From Actinomycetota bacterium (lineage in GTDB: Bacteria; Actinomycetota; Thermoleophilia; Solirubrobacterales; 70-9): a stretch of 64,000 bases of DNA. Positions 58,340 through 64,000 of this stretch are shown in pieces (position 1 is the stretch's first letter; the number at the start of each line of letters is the position of its first letter). Under the pieces are notes generated by a model. That model did not search any database and was not told the DNA's origin. It saw nothing but the letters and a program-made list of their open reading frames with translations. The DNA is taken from NCBI GenBank assembly GCA_005885405.1, contig VAYN01000012.1, forward strand, positions 106,169 to 170,168, read 5' to 3'. The translations under genes and the position numbers were made by a program.

Positions 58340-59914
58340 TCAGCCGGCGATCGGCTTCACTCGCCAGCCGAAGCGGGCCGGCGTCGGGTCGACATTGCCG
58401 AAGCGGTCGATCCCCCGCACCTGGAAGAGGTGCTTGCCCGGCATCACCGAGCTCTTGAACGGGTTGACGCAGGCCTTCCACCTCTTCTTGTCGAGCTTGC
58501 ACTGGAAGTGGGACTGGGCCTCGCTCGAGGCGAAGCGGAACTGCGCCTGGCGCTTGTAGGTGGTCCGCGGCGGACCGCTGACGATGCGGGTGCCGGGCGG
58601 CGTCCGGTCAGTAGGCGTCTCGGAGACGAGGATCGGGCTGCTTCCTCCACTCGCGCCCGGCGGCGTCGACGGCGGCGTCGGCGCTTGCAGCTCGAAGGCC
58701 CCGATGTCTGATCCGTCGCCACCTTCTTTGTCGCTGATCTCCAGGAAGTTGCTGGGGCGGGGAAGGCCGCGCTGGTCGGTAGTGGCGCCGAAGGAGTTGC
58801 CGCGGTCGATCGCGAGGCTGCCCGCGAGCAGGGCGTGGGTGAGGGTGGGCCCGCCGTTGTCCTTCAATTGCGGATCGAGGCCCGCGGGGAAGCCGACGAG
58901 GTCACTTCCTTCCTCGAGCCCGCAGCTGTCGTCTTCGTCGAGGTTGTAGCCGCCTGAATCGAGGTTGTCCAAGCAGCTCTCGGCGTCCCCCTTTGGTTCG
59001 GCGACGATCGTGTCGCGGAGAACCCAATCTCCCGGCGCGCGGAGGTTCGAGCCAGACGTCCCCCCTCCAAGCGCCGAGTTGGCGGTCAAGGTCACGCCGG
59101 TGAGCTGCCCGGTAGCCGTGGCGAAGAGGCCACCCCCCGCGGCGATCGCCCCCGTTCCCTCTTCGGCGAAGACGGCGTTGCCGCTGATGGTGCTGAGGTC
59201 GATGGTCGTTTTGGCCTGCGCGTAGATCCCGCCGCCGAGCGCGGAGCGGGGCCCGCTTCCGCCGCTGAGATCTCGGGCAACATTGCCGCTGACCGTGCTG
59301 CGGTCCATCGTCAGCTCACCGAGGGCGAAGATCCCCCCTCCCTCGGCGCCGGCTTCCCCGGCGCCTTCGGCAACCGCACGGTTGCCGCTGACGGTCGATT
59401 CGCGCAGCGTCAACGGTCCGAGGCTGTAGATCCCGCCGCCACGAGCTGGCCCTTCAACCACACTTGCCGTCGCTTCGCTGCCGACCACTGCGACCTTGGT
59501 CAAGGTGAGTCCGCCGACCCCGTTCTGGATTGCGCCACCGAGGTTGGAGTCGCCGTCTGCGATTTTCACCCCTTCGAGCGAACTGGTGCCGCCATTGAAG
59601 TCGAGGATCCGAAAGGTCCCCGCCAGCACGGACCGTTTGATCGTCAGGGTCGTCGCACCGGGGCCGGTGATCGCCAGATCCTCTTCGATAGTCGGCAGCG
59701 AGTTTTCGAGCAGAATCGCCCCCGTCACTTCAATGGGTATCGAGTCGTCTCCGCTGTGCTCGTTGGCTTCTTCGATCGACGTCCGCAAGGTGCCTTTGGC
59801 CCCGCTGTCAGCGCTGCTGGTGACGGGATAGGGGAGCGCGGACGCGGAGCCGGCCGGGAGGAGGATGGCCGCGACCAGGGCGAGCAAGGCAAGCGAGGGG
59901 AGGGGGCGGCGCAC
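58340..59914 (-). CDS. secreted right-handed beta-helix protein
   Basis: A 524-residue exported protein. Signal peptide LALLALVAAILLPAGSASA is followed by SSADSGAKGTLRTSIEEAN, a motif typical of polymorphic-repeat and parallel beta-helix proteins. Repeated units of the form GGGIYSLGPLTLRESTVSGN recur from residue about 150 to 290 (stacked beta-helix). Near residue 400 is the choice-of-anchor-type DIGAFELQAP end, and the C-terminal 110 residues are a separate beta domain (PPGTRIVSGPPRTT to FQVRGIDRFGNVDPTPARF). It lies between lipB (12-base gap) and lipA (43-base gap), an odd place for a surface protein. Confidence 0.8.
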   Translation of the reverse strand: MRRPLPSLALLALVAAILLPAGSASALPYPVTSSADSGAKGTLRTSIEEANEHSGDDSIPIEVTGAILLENSLPTIEEDLAITGPGATTLTIKRSVLAGTFRILDFNGGTSSLEGVKIADGDSNLGGAIQNGVGGLTLTKVAVVGSEATASVVEGPARGGGIYSLGPLTLRESTVSGNRAVAEGAGEAGAEGGGIFALGELTMDRSTVSGNVARDLSGGSGPRSALGGGIYAQAKTTIDLSTISGNAVFAEEGTGAIAAGGGLFATATGQLTGVTLTANSALGGGTSGSNLRAPGDWVLRDTIVAEPKGDAESCLDNLDSGGYNLDEDDSCGLEEGSDLVGFPAGLDPQLKDNGGPTLTHALLAGSLAIDRGNSFGATTDQRGLPRPSNFLEISDKEGGDGSDIGAFELQAPTPPSTPPGASGGSSPILVSETPTDRTPPGTRIVSGPPRTTYKRQAQFRFASSEAQSHFQCKLDKKRWKACVNPFKSSVMPGKHLFQVRGIDRFGNVDPTPARFGWRVKPIAG

Positions 59915-59926
59915 GGTCGCGGCAGC

Positions 59927-60595
59927 CTACGCGGGGACGTTGCCGGCGGCAACTGGCTCTTTGTCGAAAACGCGCGCGTAGGCGGCGACGAGCGTGTCGG
60001 CGAACGCAGCCATGTCCTGCTCGGCGCCGAGCTCGCGCGAGAGCGAGGTCATCGCCACGCCCTCGATCCCGCAGGGGACGACCCACTCGAACGGCTGCAG
60101 GTCGTTGTTGACGTTGACCGCGAGCCCGTGGGTGGTGACGCCGCGGCTGACGTGGAGGCCGATCGAGCCGATCTTGCGGGTGCCGACCCAGACTCCGGTG
60201 AGGCCTTCGATGACGCCGGCGCGGACGCCCGCCTCGGCGAGCGCGCCGGTCATCGTCCGCTCCAGCCCGCGGACGTACTCGTGGACGTCGCCGCCATAGC
60301 CGCGCAGTTGCACGATCGGGTAGGCGACGAGCTGACCGGGCCCGTGGTAGGTGACGAGGCCGCCGCGGTCGGTGTCGAGGACTTCGATCCCCTGCGCTTC
60401 GTACCACTCGGCCCCCATCGGCAGCTCCTCGGGCTTGGAGCGGCGCCCGCGCGTGTAGACGGGCGGGTGCTCGAGCAGCAGCAGGACGTCACCGATCTCC
60501 TCGCGCTGGCGCTGCGCCTGTAGCCGCCGCTGCAGCTCCCAGGCTTCCGCGTAGGGGACGGTTCCGCAGCGCACGACCATGATCTCGCCGGCCAT
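59927..60595 (-). CDS. lipB: octanoyltransferase
   Basis: A 222-residue enzyme transferring octanoyl groups from acyl carrier protein to lipoate-dependent enzymes. Diagnostic motifs are LLLEHPPVYTRGRR, DRGGLVTYHGPGQLVAYPI, GVWVGTRKIGSIGLHVSRG and the catalytic-type Cys in VVPCGIEG. ATG 60595 or ATG 60580 can be the start; the latter has GGCGAG close upstream. A much longer in-frame extension upstream is not credible because it reads antisense to the divergent membrane-protein gene. It is the first gene of the lipB/beta-helix/lipA group. Confidence 0.95.
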   Translation of the reverse strand: MAGEIMVVRCGTVPYAEAWELQRRLQAQRQREEIGDVLLLLEHPPVYTRGRRSKPEELPMGAEWYEAQGIEVLDTDRGGLVTYHGPGQLVAYPIVQLRGYGGDVHEYVRGLERTMTGALAEAGVRAGVIEGLTGVWVGTRKIGSIGLHVSRGVTTHGLAVNVNNDLQPFEWVVPCGIEGVAMTSLSRELGAEQDMAAFADTLVAAYARVFDKEPVAAGNVPA

Positions 60596-60640
60596 TTCAC
60601 AATCGTCGCAGGCGGCGGCCCTATCCTGTGGGGGCCGCCC

Positions 60641-62269
60641 ATGGTCCAGTCCAAGCCGTTTCGACCCGATTGGCTCCCGGCCGTGGCGCTCAGCGCTCTG
60701 CTGGCGCTGGCGATGCTGCTCTGGAGCCCACCCGTAGGAGACCTCGCCGCGCAGGTCTTCCGCACCGAGCTGTTCCAAGACGCCGGCCTCGCGATCTGGA
60801 ACGGCAGCTGGTACGGCGGTCACTACACCCTCACCTACAGCGTCCTCTTCCCGCCGCTGGCGGCGCTGCTCGGGCCGCAGGTGGTGGGGACGCTCGCCGT
60901 CGTCTCCTCCTCCTACCTCTTCGACCGCCTCGTCCGCGACCGCTGGGGGGTGGAGGCGCGCTGGGCGACGCTCTGGTTCGCGGCCGGCGTCGTCACCCTG
61001 CTCGCCGACGGGCAGCTCACCTTCGCCCTCGGCGTCGCCCTCGGGCTGGCGTCGCTGCGCTGCCTGCAGACCGGGCGCGGGGCCCTGGTTATCGCTACCG
61101 CCGCGGCCTGCCCGCTGGCGAGTCCGGTCGCCGGTGCCTTCCTCGGCGGCGTCCTCCTGGCCGGGGCCGCGGAACCGGGCCGCCGCCCCAACCGCCTCGC
61201 GATCGCCGCCGGCGCCCTCTCGCTCACCCTTGTCCTGGTGCCGAACCTCGCCTTCCCCGAGGCCGGCCACTTCCCCTTCGTCTTCTCCTCCTACGTCGCG
61301 ATTCCGCTCTGGTGCGCCGGCGCCCTCGTCCTCACGCAAGGGGTGCGCGAGGAGGAGCGAGCGCTGCGGCGAGTGCTCGTCGCCTACGTCCTCGCCGCGA
61401 CCGTGATCTGGCTGGCGCCGAACGCGATGGGCGGCAACGCGGTCCGGCTCGGGGCGCTCTTCGGTGGCCCCGTCCTCGCCGCCGTCCTGCTCTCGCGGCG
61501 GCCGCGCCCGACCGTCCCGACATGGTTCTTCGCGCCGCTCCTGGTCCTGGCGATCGCCGGCAGCCTCTACTGGCAGCTGACTGCGAGCGTCACCCAGATC
61601 GCCCGCTCGGTCGGCGACCCCTCGACCAAGGCGGCCTACTTCCACCCGGCCGCCCGCTGGCTGCGCGTCCACGGCGGCGAGGGGATGCGGATCGAGGTGC
61701 CACCGACCGCCAACCACTGGGAGTCCGCCTACCTGGCGACGAAATTCGAGCTAGCTCGCGGCTGGCTGCGCCAGCTCGACACCACCCGTGACGACCTCTT
61801 CTACGACGAGAAGAAGCTGACCGTCGACAGCTACGGCGCCTGGCTGCGCGCCAACGCGATCTCCTACGTGGCGCTCCCCGACGCGCCGCTCGACTACTCC
61901 TCGGTCGCCGAGCGGCGGCTGATTCTCGGCGAGCCCTCTTACCTGGAGCCGCGCTTCCACTCCGAGCACTGGCGCATCTACGCGGTGCGGGACCCGAAGC
62001 CGCTGGTCGCACCGCTCGGCACCGCCGCAGCCGAGGTCCTCTGGTTCGGCCGCCAGGGCTTCGCCCTCGACGTCAAGCGACCGGGCGAGTTCCTCGTCCG
62101 CGTCAACTTCACCCCCTACTGGTCGATCGCCCACGGCAAGGGCTGCATCCTCCACCACGGCGACTGGACCGTCGCCCGCGCCAACCGCCCCGGAGTCTTC
62201 CGCGTCGCCGCCGACTTCAGCGTCGGCCGGGCGTGGAACGCGGTCACCGGCGCGAAGAAGACCTGCTGA
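60641..62269 (+). CDS. polytopic membrane protein, GT-C-like layout
   Basis: A 542-residue protein with about ten hydrophobic segments in the first 330 residues, and a soluble C-terminal domain of about 200 residues (from RSVGDPSTKAAYFHPAARWL to the end). The alternation of membrane helices followed by an extracytoplasmic domain resembles GT-C glycosyltransferases and related 6-pyruvoyl-tetrahydropterin-synthase-related membrane proteins, but no catalytic motif is certain. It is divergent from lipB with 45 bases between starts and convergent with the next gene (26-base overlap). Confidence 0.75.
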   Translation: MVQSKPFRPDWLPAVALSALLALAMLLWSPPVGDLAAQVFRTELFQDAGLAIWNGSWYGGHYTLTYSVLFPPLAALLGPQVVGTLAVVSSSYLFDRLVRDRWGVEARWATLWFAAGVVTLLADGQLTFALGVALGLASLRCLQTGRGALVIATAAACPLASPVAGAFLGGVLLAGAAEPGRRPNRLAIAAGALSLTLVLVPNLAFPEAGHFPFVFSSYVAIPLWCAGALVLTQGVREEERALRRVLVAYVLAATVIWLAPNAMGGNAVRLGALFGGPVLAAVLLSRRPRPTVPTWFFAPLLVLAIAGSLYWQLTASVTQIARSVGDPSTKAAYFHPAARWLRVHGGEGMRIEVPPTANHWESAYLATKFELARGWLRQLDTTRDDLFYDEKKLTVDSYGAWLRANAISYVALPDAPLDYSSVAERRLILGEPSYLEPRFHSEHWRIYAVRDPKPLVAPLGTAAAEVLWFGRQGFALDVKRPGEFLVRVNFTPYWSIAHGKGCILHHGDWTVARANRPGVFRVAADFSVGRAWNAVTGAKKTC

Positions 62270-63527
62270 CCCAGCTGCGGGAGCTCCGCGGCCTGATCTG
62301 TAGGTGGAGCATGACCCCGTTCTCGTCCAGCGTGTAGGACGTCATCCGCTCCTCGTCCACTTCCACCAGGTCCCACTCGGGGAGCGCGTCCTGTTGGGCC
62401 GCCGGATCGCGCTGCCCGGCCGAGGACCTCTCGCGGAAGGTCGCGGCCCAAACCGCGCGGGCCTCCGCCGCCGAATCGAGGCGCGAGCCGGCCAGCGCCT
62501 CGTAGATCCCTCGCTCGACTCCGAGGAAGGCCTCGGCCTCGAGGCCGGGCGAGAGCGGCACCGTGTAGGCGGCTCCCCTGAAGGCGCCGAGCGGGGTCTC
62601 GAAGAACCGCACCTCCTCGGCTCCGCCGTCCCCGGGCCCGCCGCCGATCTCAAGCAGCGTCGCCTCGTGGATGTCGATCAGCAGGCGCCGAAACCTCGGC
62701 AGGTCGATGACGAGATCCTCCTCGCCGCTCTTCTGAACCGAGGGCACCGCCTCGCGATCGGGCTCGGCGGGTGGCCCGACCCAGATCTCGTCTCCCTCCG
62801 GGTCGAAGGCCTCCGCGAGGATCACCCTCTCGTTCATCGAGCTTGCGACGACCACCCCGGGGGGCGGCTGGAACCCGCCCGCCCACCCGACGCCCACCCC
62901 GTGCAGCTGCCTCGCCGCGCTTGCCAGTTCCGGCGCACCCGGAGGCGTGGACTTGCCTTTGCACTCGAGGCTGTGGACCTCGACGGGTTCACCGGGAACC
63001 CACTTGATCACGAAGTAGTCCGGCCGGCTCCCCCTCTTCGATCGCTGCCCGAACGCGAAACGCCCTGCCTTGGCAGCGGCGATGGCCACGTCGGCGTCAA
63101 TCGGCACGACGAAGGCATCGCGGGCACCGAGCTTCAAGTGCCGCTCCATCACGCTCAACCCGATGGCGATTCCCAGCTGTTCGGAGAGGAGCGCCTTCCG
63201 CCGCCCTGCCAACTGTGCCGCTGGAGTCGAGAGCCGCAGGGGCTTGCCGCTCGCGGGAGAGGCAAAGGCCCACAGGTACGGGACCCAGCTCCAGCGCGCG
63301 ACGAAGGCCATGTAGCCGTGCCCCAGAGCGGGTAGCGAGACTGTCATCAATCTCTTCAGCGCGGCTGCCGGCGTCAGCATCATCGACCCTGACGGGGAGA
63401 AGGGCGGCAGGGGTTCCAAAGGCTTGGCCGGCCGCGTTGCCAGTGCCCGCCGGTTGGCGTCTTCGCAGCGCGAGCGCTCGGAGCTGATCTGCAGTTCCTG
63501 GCGGCGCCAGGCGTCGAACGGGCCCAC
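62244..63527 (-). CDS. hypothetical protein with possible nuclease-like core
   Basis: A 427-residue protein starting at GTG 63527, one base after the stop of the E1-beta gene, which suggests coupling. The middle carries RPDYFVIKWVPGEPVEVHSL followed by ECKGKSTPPG. The Asp followed by Glu-x-Lys resembles a PD-(D/E)XK core, as in restriction-type or DUF nucleases, but the family is not identified. The C-terminal part is alpha/beta with an acidic stretch. Because a 343-codon frame exists antisense to it, I checked the alternative; this strand reads more like a folded protein and fits the operon. Confidence 0.6.
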   Translation of the reverse strand: MGPFDAWRRQELQISSERSRCEDANRRALATRPAKPLEPLPPFSPSGSMMLTPAAALKRLMTVSLPALGHGYMAFVARWSWVPYLWAFASPASGKPLRLSTPAAQLAGRRKALLSEQLGIAIGLSVMERHLKLGARDAFVVPIDADVAIAAAKAGRFAFGQRSKRGSRPDYFVIKWVPGEPVEVHSLECKGKSTPPGAPELASAARQLHGVGVGWAGGFQPPPGVVVASSMNERVILAEAFDPEGDEIWVGPPAEPDREAVPSVQKSGEEDLVIDLPRFRRLLIDIHEATLLEIGGGPGDGGAEEVRFFETPLGAFRGAAYTVPLSPGLEAEAFLGVERGIYEALAGSRLDSAAEARAVWAATFRERSSAGQRDPAAQQDALPEWDLVEVDEERMTSYTLDENGVMLHLQIRPRSSRSWVSRSSSRR

Positions 63528-64000
63528 CTATATGGAGGTGCCCTCGAGGGTCGCCAGCGCCGCCTTGACCACGTGCTCCTCGTGCGGGATCGCCGCCTGC
63601 TCGAGGCGTTTGGAGTACGGCATGTGGACGTCGGCGCCGGTCACACGCTGGACCGGGGCGTCGAGGTAGTCGAAGGCCTGCTCGGTGATCAGGGTCGAGA
63701 GGTTGGCGCCGACGCCGCCGTGCGGCCAGCCCTCCTCGACGATGACCGCGCGGTTGGTCTTGCGGACGGAGGCGAGGATCGTGTCGAGGTCGAGCGGGCG
63801 CAGAGTGCGCGGGTCGATCACCTCGGCCTCGACCCCGTGCTCGTGGGCGAGCTGGCTCGCCGCGCCCTCGGCGACGTGGGCCATTTTGAGGACGCCGACG
63901 ATGGTGACGTCTGAGCCTTCGCGCCGCACCGCCGCCTGGCCGAAGCGCAGCGGCTCCGCCCCGTTCTCGCCCTCGGGCACCTCGCCCCGCACGCCGTAGA
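63528..64000 (-). CDS. pdhB: pyruvate dehydrogenase E1 component beta subunit, 3' part
   Basis: The window ends inside this gene; about 157 C-terminal codons are visible. They are the transketolase C-terminal domain: DVTIVGVLKMAHVAEGAA, EVIDPRTLRPLDLDTI, RAVIVEEGWPHGGVGANL and VTGADVHMPYSKRLEQAAI. This is the E1-beta subunit of a 2-oxoacid dehydrogenase; pyruvate is the likely substrate but a branched-chain enzyme cannot be excluded from this end alone. It needs lipoylated E2, matching the nearby lipA and lipB. Confidence 0.9.
   Translation of the reverse strand, partial: YGVRGEVPEGENGAEPLRFGQAAVRREGSDVTIVGVLKMAHVAEGAASQLAHEHGVEAEVIDPRTLRPLDLDTILASVRKTNRAVIVEEGWPHGGVGANLSTLITEQAFDYLDAPVQRVTGADVHMPYSKRLEQAAIPHEEHVVKAALATLEGTSI

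Noticed and set aside
60596..61717. In-frame 5' extension of lipB
   Set aside because: Reads antisense to the divergent membrane-protein gene and is unlike LipB; family length ends near 60595.
62304..63335. 343-codon plus-strand frame opposite the 62244 gene
   Set aside because: Arg/His/Pro-rich without domains; the minus frame fits the operon after the E1-beta gene.
1..64000. CRISPR array or rRNA operon
   Set aside because: No regularly spaced repeats and no rRNA-like sequence were seen; the repeats present are att copies and hairpins.

Overview
The window is a high-GC bacterial chromosome segment. The mix of an MMPL exporter with a LuxR/AAA regulator, Cys-rich secreted proteins, a lipB-lipA-pdhB neighbourhood and many GTG/TTG starts suggests an actinobacterium, most likely of the Thermoleophilia/Solirubrobacterales type. 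That assignment is inferred from gene style only; there is no rRNA here to confirm it.

Layout. (1) 1-12.2 kb, left flank: a membrane protein, an MMPL-family exporter divergent from a large ATP-binding LuxR regulator, an unusual protein that joins two methylglyoxal-synthase-like domains to a SorC-type sugar-binding domain, and, divergent from it, a coiled-coil membrane protein coupled to a von Willebrand A (vWA) lipoprotein. (2) 12.25-54.2 kb, a stacked accessory region. An intact tRNA-Ala(CGC) lies at 54169-54241 on the minus strand. Its 3' half, ending in the anticodon loop, is repeated at 12253, 16789 and 28053. This is the signature of successive integrations at one tRNA 3' end and it divides the region into three islands. 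Island A (about 4.5 kb) carries a PaeR7I/XhoI-like restriction-modification pair and an AIPR-family protein. Island B (about 11.3 kb) carries an ApeA-like HEPN protein, a second small possible HEPN protein, a large helical protein and a SIR2-STAND protein, apparently one operon, plus a divergent zinc-ribbon protein. Island C (about 26 kb) carries an ECF sigma factor coupled to an Mrr-nuclease/STAND protein, a frameshifted NACHT/PD-(D/E)XK protein, a TIGR02391-like HEPN protein, a three-gene operon built on a Vsr-like-nuclease/SF2-helicase, an excisionase-like protein, a tyrosine recombinase, a run of overlapping small genes and an operon of XRE-type regulators. Island ends share further structure: a GATATGCGGCGATT-like site and short perfect hairpins. 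Only island C has an integrase, so A and B look like non-autonomous defence cassettes that could move in trans. (3) 54.3-64 kb, right flank: secreted proteins, tRNA-Ala(TGC), lipoyl synthase and octanoyltransferase with a beta-helix protein gene between them, a polytopic membrane protein, a hypothetical protein, and the 3' end of a pyruvate dehydrogenase E1-beta gene that leaves the window.

How the parts work together. lipB, lipA and the E1-beta gene belong to lipoate-dependent 2-oxoacid dehydrogenase metabolism. The accessory region reads as layered anti-phage defence (restriction, abortive infection, NAD+-depleting and nuclease STAND sensors) arranged as tandem tRNA-anchored islands. The strongest candidates for undescribed biology are the tandem island family with conserved ends, the HEPN/SIR2-STAND operon, the sigma-factor/STAND operon, and the methylglyoxal-synthase/SorC fusion.
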